This document shows, piece after piece, positions 1 to 5,298 of a stretch of 6,096 bases of DNA. Positions within the stretch are counted from its first letter, which is position 1. The number at the start of each line of letters is the position of its first letter. The notes beneath the pieces were generated by a model that had not been told where the DNA came from, made no database searches, and saw only the letters and a program-made list of their open reading frames with translations. This DNA is from an uncultured Clostridia bacterium. GTDB lineage: Bacteria > Bacillota > Clostridia > Oscillospirales > Oscillospiraceae. Position numbers and translations under genes: made by a program. The stretch covers positions 1 to 6,096 of the forward strand of contig CAMFZO010000094.1 in the NCBI GenBank assembly GCA_946006895.1, read 5' to 3'.

Positions 1-44
1 ATTCCTCTACGTCTCGTGGGCTCGGAGATGTGTATAAGAGACAG
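1..44 (+). other. Residual Illumina Nextera adapter (sequencing artefact, not genomic)
   Basis: Bases 26-44 read AGATGTGTATAAGAGACAG, the 19-bp Tn5 mosaic end used in Nextera libraries. Bases 11-25 (GTCTCGTGGGCTCGG) are the Nextera read-2 part of the i7 adapter. Bases 3-10 (TCCTCTAC) match, from memory, the index bases of Nextera N712, and AT at 1-2 fits the end of the P7 oligo. Genomic sequence therefore begins at base 45. Read in frame, the adapter gives the peptide MCIRDS, and on the other strand SYTHL; both are known contaminant signatures in predicted proteins. Confidence 0.98.
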
Positions 45-336
45 CGTCCGGGAGGGCACGGTCTGCGGCTACGCCTTTTGTATGTTCCGCCGCTTCCCCG
101 CAGACAATATCCTGACGGACGTTCAAACGCTTTATATCGACGACCTCTGCGTGGACGAAAAGGCCCGCGGTCAGGGCGTTGGCAGGGCACTGTATGACTT
201 TGTGCGCGGCTTTGCAAAGGAGAGCGGCTGCTATAACCTGACCCTCAATGTCTGGGCCTGCAACGAAAATGCCCTGCGATTTTATGAAGCCTGCGGCCTG
301 AAGCCCCAGAAAATCGGTATGGAGACCATCCTGTAG
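45..336 (+). CDS. GNAT-family N-acetyltransferase, 5'-truncated by the contig end
   Basis: This is the C-terminal 96 residues of a GCN5-related N-acetyltransferase, a cytoplasmic enzyme that moves an acetyl group from acetyl-CoA to an amine; the substrate cannot be told. The acetyl-CoA-binding motif A is clear: a beta strand LYIDDLCVD, then R-G-Q-G-V-G-R-A at residues 41-48 of the visible part, followed by an amphipathic helix. The late motif N-E-N-A-L-R-F-Y-E-A-C-G-L (motif B) and a short final strand are also present. GNAT proteins are usually 140-180 residues, so about 50-70 N-terminal residues are missing. An apparent ATG at base 16 lies in the adapter and is not a real start. No convincing terminator follows the stop at 334-336, so some read-through into der is possible. 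Confidence 0.9.
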
Positions 337-355
337 CCGTTTCTGCGGTTCATGG

Positions 356-384
356 TTGAAATTCCCTGCGATTTGTGCAATAAT
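356..384 (+). promoter_or_regulatory. Sigma-A-type promoter for the der operon
   Basis: A -35 box TTGAAA (356-361) and a -10 box AATAAT (379-384) are separated by 17 bases. The -10 is preceded by TGC (376-378), an extended -10 element. Transcription would start near base 391, about 28 bases before the der start codon. The region is AT-rich compared with the flanking genes. It is predicted by consensus match only. Confidence 0.65.
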
Positions 385-403
385 ATACCGTAAGAAATTC
401 TTG

Positions 404-411
404 AAAGGAGG
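404..411 (+). promoter_or_regulatory. Ribosome binding site of der
   Basis: AAAGGAGG lies 7 bases upstream of the ATG at 419. It fixes the der start there rather than at in-frame codons upstream (for example 356), which fall inside the promoter. Confidence 0.88.
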
Positions 412-418
412 CGGGAAT

Positions 419-1747
419 ATGTCCAAGCCTCTGGTTGCCATCGTCGGCAGACCCAATGTGGGAAAATCCATGCTCTTTAATAAGCTGACCGGCAGACGTA
501 CCGCCATTGTGGAGGACACCCCCGGCGTGACCCGCGACCGTATTTACGGCGACTGCGATTGGAACGGACGGGAGTTTGAGATCGTCGACACCGGCGGCAT
601 CGAGCCGAACACCGACAGCGAAATGCTGAAATTCATGCGCCGCCAGGCGGAGATCGCCATTGAGACTGCGGATGTCATCGTCATGGTGACGGACGTAAAG
701 ACCGGCGTGACAGCGGCGGATATGGATGTGGCAAACATGCTCCTGCGGAGCAAAAAGCCGGTCTGCCTGGCGGTCAACAAGTGTGACAGCGTGGGCACCA
801 CCAATCCCGACGTTTACGAATTTTATATGCTGGGCCTGGGTGATCCCATAGAGACCTCCGCCGTCCACGGACACGGCACCGGAGACCTGCTGGACTGGTG
901 CGTGGCCCATTTCCCCGAGGAAACACAGGAGGAGCCTGAGGGCGAGGTCATCAACGTGGCCATCGTCGGAAAGCCCAATGTGGGAAAATCCAGCCTGCTC
1001 AACAGGATCCTGGGCGAGGAACGGGTCATCGTTTCCAATGTAGCCGGGACCACCCGGGATGCCATCGACAGCTATTTTGAAAATGAGTTCGGCAAATACC
1101 GCTTTATTGACACGGCGGGCATGCGCCGCAAGTCCAAGGTGGACGACGCTATCGAGAAATACTCCAATATGCGCTCCATCGCAGCTATCGACCGGGCGGA
1201 CGTGTGCCTGATCCTCATCGACGCCAACGAGGGCGTGACAGAGCAGGATACGAAGATCGCCGGTCTTGCCCATGAGGCGGGAAAGGCCTGCATCATCGTG
1301 GTCAATAAATGGGACATGGTGGAAAAAGAGACCAACACCATGAACGACATGACGGCGAAGATCCGGCAGGACCTGAGCTATATGTCCTACGCGCCCATCC
1401 TGTTTATCTCGGCGCTGACAGGGCAGCGGGTGGGAAAGCTCTATGAGCTGATCAACTACGTCGCCAACCAGGCGGCCATGCGCGTGACCACCGGTATGCT
1501 CAACAACGTGCTGGAGGATGCCACCGCCCGGGTGCAGCCGCCTACGGACAAGGGACGCCGCCTGAAGATCTACTATATGACCCAGGTGGGTGTCAAGCCG
1601 CCTCATTTCGTCATCTTCTGCAACGATGCCCGCCTGTTCCACTTCTCCTACCAGCGCTATCTGGAGAACCAGATCCGCGCCGCCTTCGGACTGGAGGGAA
1701 CGCCGGTGCGTATCACCATCAGACAGAAAGGAGACAAGGACGAATGA
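419..1747 (+). CDS. der: Ribosome biogenesis GTPase Der (EngA)
   Basis: Der is an essential GTPase with two tandem G domains that binds the 50S ribosomal subunit late in its assembly. The 442-residue product matches the family length (about 435-490). G domain 1 has a P-loop G-R-P-N-V-G-K-S at 10-17, switch I T-P-G-V-T-R-D at 34-40, D-T-G-G at 57-60 and N-K-C-D at 120-123. An acidic linker (PEETQEEPEGE) follows. G domain 2 has G-K-P-N-V-G-K-S at 184-191, A-G-T-T-R-D at 209-214, D-T-A-G at 231-234 and N-K-W-D at 296-299. The KH-like RNA-binding domain fills roughly 350-442. The residue after the first P-loop is Met18, where E. coli and B. subtilis have Thr. Its stop overlaps the plsY start (ATGA), and der is the first gene after the promoter at 356-384. 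Confidence 0.98.
   Translation: MSKPLVAIVGRPNVGKSMLFNKLTGRRTAIVEDTPGVTRDRIYGDCDWNGREFEIVDTGGIEPNTDSEMLKFMRRQAEIAIETADVIVMVTDVKTGVTAADMDVANMLLRSKKPVCLAVNKCDSVGTTNPDVYEFYMLGLGDPIETSAVHGHGTGDLLDWCVAHFPEETQEEPEGEVINVAIVGKPNVGKSSLLNRILGEERVIVSNVAGTTRDAIDSYFENEFGKYRFIDTAGMRRKSKVDDAIEKYSNMRSIAAIDRADVCLILIDANEGVTEQDTKIAGLAHEAGKACIIVVNKWDMVEKETNTMNDMTAKIRQDLSYMSYAPILFISALTGQRVGKLYELINYVANQAAMRVTTGMLNNVLEDATARVQPPTDKGRRLKIYYMTQVGVKPPHFVIFCNDARLFHFSYQRYLENQIRAAFGLEGTPVRITIRQKGDKDE
1727..1733 (+). promoter_or_regulatory. Ribosome binding site of plsY, inside der
   Basis: AAAGGAG ends 10 bases before the ATG at 1744 and lies in the last codons of der. This fits translational coupling and supports the overlapping start. 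Confidence 0.7.
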
Positions 1748-2391
1748 GCCTGTGGTGGAAGATCGCGCTGTGTGTCATCGCCTGTTATTTGCTCGGCAGC
1801 GTAAACGGCGCGATCATTGTCTCAAAGCTGCGGATGCACGAGGATGTCCGCGAAAAGGGCAGCGGCAACGCCGGACTGACCAATTTTCTGCGCAGCTACG
1901 GCGGCTGGCTGACGCTGCTGGTCGTCGTCATCGACATGGGAAAGGTCGTGGCAGGCTGCCTGCTTGCACAGTATTTTTTGAAGGAGATCGACCCGCCCCT
2001 TGCGCGAATGATCGCGGGCGTGGCGGTGCAGGTGGGACATATTTTCCCTGTTTTCTTCGGTTTCCACGGCGGAAAGGGTGTGCTCTGCACAGGGACCCTT
2101 GCCATTGTGATGAACTGGAAGATCGCTGCGATTGCCTTTACGCTGTTTTTGATTGTCTTTTTTGCCACCCGGTATGTCTCCCTGGCGTCCTTTGTCGGTG
2201 TGGTAACCTTTGGGACAATGCTCATCCTGCAGTACCATGAGAATCTGTGGATCTGCCTCCTGATGGCGGCGATGGTCCTTCTGGTGTTCTTCATGCACCG
2301 CAGCAATATCAAGCGCCTGCTCCACGGGCAGGAGCGCAAGACTTATTTCCATAAAGCGAAGAACGACCGGGAAGGAGGCGGAGCGCAGTGA
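1744..2391 (+). CDS. plsY: Acyl-phosphate:glycerol-3-phosphate acyltransferase PlsY
   Basis: PlsY is an integral membrane enzyme that moves an acyl chain from acyl-phosphate (made by PlsX) to position 1 of sn-glycerol 3-phosphate, giving lysophosphatidic acid, the first committed step of phospholipid synthesis in most bacteria. The 215-residue product fits the family. Hydrophobic segments lie near 5-26, 54-78, 86-104, 113-140, 142-163 and 166-184. Family motifs are present: G-S-G-N-A-G-L-T-N at 39-47, F-P-V-F-F-G-F-H-G-G-K-G-V at 101-113, Y-V-S-L-A-S at 144-149, and H-R-S-N-I-K-R-L-L-H-G-Q-E at 185-197 near the cytoplasmic C-terminus. Motif 1 differs from the common GSGNPGATN. The start overlaps the der stop and the stop overlaps the gpsA start. 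GpsA, encoded next, makes its substrate. Confidence 0.97.
   Translation: MSLWWKIALCVIACYLLGSVNGAIIVSKLRMHEDVREKGSGNAGLTNFLRSYGGWLTLLVVVIDMGKVVAGCLLAQYFLKEIDPPLARMIAGVAVQVGHIFPVFFGFHGGKGVLCTGTLAIVMNWKIAAIAFTLFLIVFFATRYVSLASFVGVVTFGTMLILQYHENLWICLLMAAMVLLVFFMHRSNIKRLLHGQERKTYFHKAKNDREGGGAQ
2371..2378 (+). promoter_or_regulatory. Ribosome binding site of gpsA (supports the GTG start)
   Basis: GAAGGAGG lies 9 bases upstream of GTG 2388 and inside the end of plsY. It supports the GTG as the real start; the protein begins MKILVAGSGG, exactly where the Rossmann fold of this family begins. Confidence 0.85.
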
Positions 2392-3389
2392 AGATCCTGG
2401 TTGCCGGCAGCGGCGGCTGGGGCACGGCCCTGGCTATGGTGCTGCTGCGAAACGGCCATGAGGTGACGCTCTGGTCCTACTGCAAAGAAGAAAGTGAGCA
2501 GCTGGCCCGAACCCATGAAAACCCGTTCCTTGCCGGTGTGACGCTGCCGGAGGGGCTGCGGTATACCGCCGAGGCTTCCGAGGCGTCGGACAAGGACCTG
2601 GTCGTCTTTGCCACGCCGTCCTTTGCGGTGCGGACCACGGCGCGGACCTTTGCGCCCTATATCAGGGCTGACGCCATCCTGGTTTCCGTGACCAAGGGCA
2701 TCGAAAACGGCACCGGCCTGCGGATGAGCGAGTTGGTGTCCCAGGAGACCGGCAGGAACGTTGTCGCCCTCTCCGGGCCATCCCACGCCGAGGAAGTCAG
2801 CCGCGGCATTCCCACGGGCGTGGTGGCTGCCTGCGCGGACAAGACGCTTGCCGAGCAGGTGCAGTCTGTCTTTATGTGTGACCGCCTGCGGGTCTATACC
2901 TGCCCGGATGTGGTGGGCGTGGAGCTGGGCGCAGCCCATAAGAACGTCATCGCCCTGTGCGCGGGCGTCAGTGACGGCATGGGCTGCGGCGACAACACCA
3001 AGGCGCTGCTGATGACCCGCGGTCTTGCCGAGGTGGCAAGATTGGGTATGGCCCTGGGTGCTTCGCGGGAGACCTTTGCGGGTCTGGCCGGCGTGGGGGA
3101 TCTGATCGTCACCTGCACCTCCATGCACTCGCGCAACCGCCGTGCAGGCATCCTCATCGGTCAGGGCGTCGGTATCCAGGAGGCCATGCGCCAGGTCGGC
3201 GCGGTGGTCGAGGGCTACTATGCGGCGGAAGCCGCCTGGGAATTGGCCCGGAAGCATCATGTGACGATGCCCATTACAGAGGCGGCCTATGAGGTGCTCT
3301 ATGAGGGCGGCGACCCGCAGACCGTGCTGCAGCGGCTGATGCAGCGGCAGAAGACCAGCGAGATGGACTTTGCCGAGTGGGCAAGGTGA
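2388..3389 (+). CDS. gpsA: NAD(P)H-dependent glycerol-3-phosphate dehydrogenase GpsA
   Basis: GpsA is a cytoplasmic enzyme that reduces dihydroxyacetone phosphate to sn-glycerol 3-phosphate for phospholipid synthesis. The 333-residue length is typical. An N-terminal Rossmann fold starts with G-S-G-G-W-G-T-A at 7-14. Further family motifs are V-T-K-G at 101-104, G-P-S-H-A-E-E-V at 130-137, G-A-A-H-K-N-V at 181-187 (Lys185 is the expected catalytic lysine), G-D-N-T-K-A-L-L-M-T-R-G at 201-212, G-L-A-G-V-G-D-L at 232-239 (conserved Asp238), and S-R-N-R-R-A-G at 248-254 in substrate and cofactor binding. Translation starts with GTG, which overlaps the plsY TGA (GTGA). That arrangement suggests coupled, perhaps balanced, output of the supplier and the consumer of glycerol 3-phosphate. 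The gene is intact. Confidence 0.98.
   Translation: MKILVAGSGGWGTALAMVLLRNGHEVTLWSYCKEESEQLARTHENPFLAGVTLPEGLRYTAEASEASDKDLVVFATPSFAVRTTARTFAPYIRADAILVSVTKGIENGTGLRMSELVSQETGRNVVALSGPSHAEEVSRGIPTGVVAACADKTLAEQVQSVFMCDRLRVYTCPDVVGVELGAAHKNVIALCAGVSDGMGCGDNTKALLMTRGLAEVARLGMALGASRETFAGLAGVGDLIVTCTSMHSRNRRAGILIGQGVGIQEAMRQVGAVVEGYYAAEAAWELARKHHVTMPITEAAYEVLYEGGDPQTVLQRLMQRQKTSEMDFAEWAR
3383..3389 (+). promoter_or_regulatory. Ribosome binding site of the GtrA-like gene, overlapping the gpsA stop
   Basis: AAGGTGA contains AGGTGA, complementary to the far 3' end of 16S rRNA. The short 4-base spacing to ATG 3394 is therefore normal once the pairing register is considered. The motif includes the gpsA TGA, so terminating gpsA ribosomes could reinitiate here. 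Confidence 0.6.
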
Positions 3390-3393
3390 GCTT

Positions 3394-3819
3394 ATGAAGA
3401 AAGAGAAAAAGGCGGAGTTGCTCCGCTCAGTGAAATTTACACTGTTTTCCATCTCGGCGGGACTGATCCAGATCGGCTCCTTTACGCTGCTCAACGAGCT
3501 GTTCCGCCTGGATTACTGGGTCAGCTATCTTGTGGCCCTGGTGCTGTCGGTGCTGTGGAATTTCACCCTCAACCGGCGTTATACGTTCCACTCGGCCAAC
3601 AACGTGCCGGTGGCCATGCTCAAGGTGGCGCTGTTTTACGCTGTGTTCACACCGGCCTCCACCTGGCTGGAGCACTGGCTCACCACCGGCTGCGGCTGGA
3701 ACGAGTATCTGGTCACAGCCATTAACATGGTGCTGAATTTTGTCCTGGAATTCCTCTATGACCGTTTTTACGTCTTCCGGGGCAGCATCGACACCAACGA
3801 GCTGGCGAAGAAATCATGA
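3394..3819 (+). CDS. GtrA-family small membrane protein
   Basis: The 141-residue protein has four hydrophobic segments at about 14-34, 41-59, 72-92 and 105-122, and a basic N-terminus (MKKEKKAELLRSVKF). Two family motifs mark it as GtrA-like: W-N-F-T-L-N-R-R-Y-T-F at 55-65 after helix 2, and N-F-V-L-E-F-L-Y-D-R-F-Y-V-F at 115-128 at the end of helix 4. GtrA proteins are thought to help move lipid-linked sugars (such as undecaprenyl-phosphate glucose) across the membrane for decoration of surface polymers. Usually they lie beside a glycosyltransferase, but none is seen here. It is the last gene of the der operon, 4 bases after gpsA, and is followed by a terminator. ATG 3394 is preferred over an in-frame TTG at 3370, which lacks its own good ribosome binding site and lies in gpsA. 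Its substrate is unknown. Confidence 0.88.
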   Translation: MKKEKKAELLRSVKFTLFSISAGLIQIGSFTLLNELFRLDYWVSYLVALVLSVLWNFTLNRRYTFHSANNVPVAMLKVALFYAVFTPASTWLEHWLTTGCGWNEYLVTAINMVLNFVLEFLYDRFYVFRGSIDTNELAKKS

Positions 3820-3824
3820 CAAAA

Positions 3825-3847
3825 GGGAAGCCTCGGCTTCCTTTTTT
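3825..3847 (+). terminator. Intrinsic terminator of the der-plsY-gpsA-gtrA operon
   Basis: GGAAGC (3826-3831) pairs with GCTTCC (3836-3841) around a CTCG loop; G3825 can add a wobble pair with T3842. A run of six T follows (3842-3847). It begins 5 bases after the stop codon of the GtrA-like gene. Four A residues before the stem (3821-3824) give the opposite strand a short U tract too. Confidence 0.93.
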
Positions 3848-3897
3848 GTTATCTATTGACAGAGTTATCAATAATTTGTGAATCTTTGGAATTGAAG

Positions 3898-3926
3898 TTG
3901 CCCAAGCGGAGGGAATGTGATATACT
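3898..3926 (+). promoter_or_regulatory. Sigma-A-type promoter for murB-rapZ(C)-whiA
   Basis: A -35 box TTGCCC (3898-3903) and a -10 box TATACT (3921-3926) are 17 bases apart, and TGA at 3918-3920 makes an extended -10. The predicted start is near 3933, giving a leader of about 60 bases before murB. The fit to consensus is better than at any other site in this gap. A TTGACA at 3856-3861 lacks a good -10 partner. Confidence 0.75.
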
Positions 3927-3937
3927 ATACTTGTATA
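3926..3937. repeat. 12-bp perfect palindrome at the murB transcription start
   Basis: TATAC-TT-GTATA is a perfect inverted repeat that begins at the last base of the -10 box and covers the predicted transcription start. Its position would suit an operator for a dimeric regulator, but it is short and AT-rich and could be chance. Confidence 0.35.
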
Positions 3938-3982
3938 AGAATGAGCACAAAGAGGTTGCGCTTTTGCGCGGAAAGGATGGAC

Positions 3983-3987
3983 GGAGG
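3983..3987 (+). promoter_or_regulatory. Ribosome binding site of murB
   Basis: GGAGG lies 6 bases before ATG 3994. It sets the murB start here; the reading frame stays open upstream to TTG 3856, but that stretch covers the promoter. Confidence 0.85.
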
Positions 3988-3993
3988 AACGAT

Positions 3994-4923
3994 ATGGAGC
4001 GGATGTCCCAACTGAAACAACAGCTTTCCCAGGTGCTGCCGGCCTTTGCGCTGCGCAGCGAGGAGCCTCTTTCCAGGCACACCTCCTTTCGTATCGGCGG
4101 CCCTGCGGAGCTGATGGTTTTTCCGCGGAACCGGGAGGAACTGCAAAAAATTCTGGAACTGTCCCATTTATCGGACATAAAACCCCGTATACTGGGAGCA
4201 GGAACCAACGTTCTGGCCCCTGACGAGGGGGTGCGGGGCCTGGTCGTGGCGACCCGGGAGACCTTGATGGGCCTGCGGTTGCTGGATGAGGCCCATATTT
4301 CCGCTATGGCGGGGATGAGCCTGGCGCAGACGGCCATGTTTGCCGCCCGCAACAATCTTTCGGGACTGGAATTTGCCCATGGCATTCCCGGCACCGTCGG
4401 CGGCGGGATCTATATGAACGCCGGTGCCTACGGCGGAGAGCTGAAGGACGCGGCGGTGCGGACGGAATTTATGGCTCTGGACGGCAAGAGCCGTTGGCTG
4501 GAAGGGGAGGCGCAGGGCTTCTCCTACCGAAACAGCGCCTTTCAGTCCATGGAGGGCGTTATTGTCCGGACGGAATTTGCCCTCACACCCGGCTGCGAAA
4601 GCGAGATACGGGAACGGATCCGCGAGCTGGCGGAGAAGCGCCGCGCTTCCCAGCCGCTGGAGCTGCCGTCTGCGGGCAGCACCTTTAAGCGGCCAAAGAC
4701 GGGCTATGCCGCGGCGCTCATCGAGGAGGCCGGGCTGAAGGGCCTGAGCGTCGGCGGCGCGGCGGTGTCAGAGAAGCACGCGGGCTTTGTGGTGAACAAG
4801 GGCGGCGCGACGGCTGCCGATGTGCTGGCGCTGGTGGAACTGGTGCGGCAGCGCGTCTATGACCACAGCGGCGTCCTGCTGGAGCCGGAGGTCCGACTTT
4901 GGAGCGCGGAAAATGCTGATTGA
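3994..4923 (+). CDS. murB: UDP-N-acetylenolpyruvoylglucosamine reductase MurB
   Basis: MurB is a cytoplasmic FAD enzyme that reduces UDP-GlcNAc-enolpyruvate with NADPH to UDP-MurNAc, the second committed step of peptidoglycan precursor synthesis. The 309 residues fit the shorter type II MurB of Firmicutes. FAD-binding features are H-T-S-F-R-I-G-G at 29-36, L-G-A-G-T-N at 67-72 and G-I-P-G-T-V-G-G at 130-137, followed by N-A-G-A-Y-G-G at 142-148. Y-R-N-S is at 178-181. The C-terminal substrate-binding domain has G-S-T-F-K-R-P at 228-234, with Ser229 as the expected proton donor, and L-E-P-E-V-R at 296-301, where Glu299 is the likely second catalytic acid. It is the first gene after the promoter at 3898-3926, and its last 11 bases overlap the RapZ-type gene. 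Confidence 0.97.
   Translation: MERMSQLKQQLSQVLPAFALRSEEPLSRHTSFRIGGPAELMVFPRNREELQKILELSHLSDIKPRILGAGTNVLAPDEGVRGLVVATRETLMGLRLLDEAHISAMAGMSLAQTAMFAARNNLSGLEFAHGIPGTVGGGIYMNAGAYGGELKDAAVRTEFMALDGKSRWLEGEAQGFSYRNSAFQSMEGVIVRTEFALTPGCESEIRERIRELAEKRRASQPLELPSAGSTFKRPKTGYAAALIEEAGLKGLSVGGAAVSEKHAGFVVNKGGATAADVLALVELVRQRVYDHSGVLLEPEVRLWSAENAD
4901..4904 (+). promoter_or_regulatory. Ribosome binding site of the RapZ-C gene, inside murB
   Basis: GGAG lies 8 bases before ATG 4913, within the murB coding end. It favours this start over in-frame codons further upstream such as ATG 4820, which would add about 31 residues of low-complexity Trp/Ser/Arg sequence unlike any RapZ. Confidence 0.65.
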
Positions 4924-5281
4924 GATCACCTCCTTCGGGCACAAATATGGGCAGCCGGAGGCAGATATTATGCTGGATATGCGCTGCCTGGAGAACCCTT
5001 ACTGGGTCCCCGCGCTGCGGGAGCTGAGCGGCCTGGACGTGCCCGTGCGGGAGTATATTTTACGGGATAAGGACAGCGCGGCATATTTACAGAACGTGCT
5101 GACGCTGATGGCAATGCAGGCAAAGCTGGCGGCGCGGCGTGGGTGTGAGCGGCTGCGGATCGCCGTCGGCTGCACCGGCGGACGCCACCGCTCGGTGACT
5201 GCGGCGGTGCTGCTGGCGGAGCATTTGCGCAAAGAGGGGTATACGGTCAACTTACATCACCGCGATATTGAGCGCGGCTGA
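4913..5281 (+). CDS. Stand-alone RapZ C-terminal-domain protein (P-loop domain absent)
   Basis: The 122-residue protein matches only the C-terminal half of RapZ/YvcJ (full length about 285-295). Landmarks in order are I-T-S-F-G-H-K-Y-G at 5-13, A-D-I-M-L-D-M-R at 17-24, N-P-Y-W at 28-31, a G-L-D-x-P-V segment at 40-45, the signature G-C-T-G-G-R-H-R-S-V at 86-95, and a terminal H-R-D-I-E at 116-120. In E. coli RapZ this half binds glucosamine-6-phosphate and the small RNAs GlmY/GlmZ, and the GCTGGxHRS loop forms part of the ligand pocket. The N-terminal kinase-like domain with its Walker A motif is missing, and no room exists for it because murB, intact, overlaps the start by 11 bases. The gene sits where rapZ-yvcK normally precede whiA, but yvcK is absent. 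Family assignment is firm; a GlcN6P-sensing role is inference. Confidence 0.9.
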   Translation: MLIEITSFGHKYGQPEADIMLDMRCLENPYWVPALRELSGLDVPVREYILRDKDSAAYLQNVLTLMAMQAKLAARRGCERLRIAVGCTGGRHRSVTAAVLLAEHLRKEGYTVNLHHRDIERG

Positions 5282-5283
5282 AC

Positions 5284-5291
5284 GGAGGAGG
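5284..5291 (+). promoter_or_regulatory. Ribosome binding site of whiA
   Basis: GGAGGAGG lies 7 bases upstream of ATG 5299, within the 17-base gap after the RapZ-C stop. A nearer ATG at 5292 is in another frame and too close to the site to be used. Confidence 0.88.
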
Positions 5292-5298
5292 ATGCGGA

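Noticed and set aside
16..45. Apparent ATG start and first ten residues (MGSEMCIRDS) of the acetyltransferase
   Set aside because: These codons are Nextera adapter, not genomic DNA.
334..355. Possible terminator between the acetyltransferase and der (CCG...CGG near 337-347)
   Set aside because: The stem is only about three pairs and no T tract follows.
7..519. Minus-strand open frame ending in SYTHLRAHET
   Set aside because: Its C-terminus is the adapter read on the other strand, and the rest is antisense to the acetyltransferase and der.
350..1642. Long open frame of 430 codons on the minus strand opposite der
   Set aside because: It is a shadow of der in high-GC sequence: His/Gly/Asp-rich, no recognisable domain, and the + strand gene is complete with all GTPase motifs.
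2343..3494. Long open frame of 383 codons on the minus strand opposite gpsA
   Set aside because: It spans the end of plsY, all of gpsA and the start of the GtrA-like gene, has a composition typical of antisense frames (many His, Gln, Gly), and no known motif.
3856..3993. N-terminal extension of MurB from TTG 3856
   Set aside because: It covers the promoter and leader; MurB homology starts after ATG 3994, which has a GGAGG at good spacing.
4820..4912. N-terminal extension of the RapZ-C protein from ATG 4820
   Set aside because: The extra residues are Trp/Ser/Arg-rich shadow of murB; homology starts at MLIEITSFG (ATG 4913).
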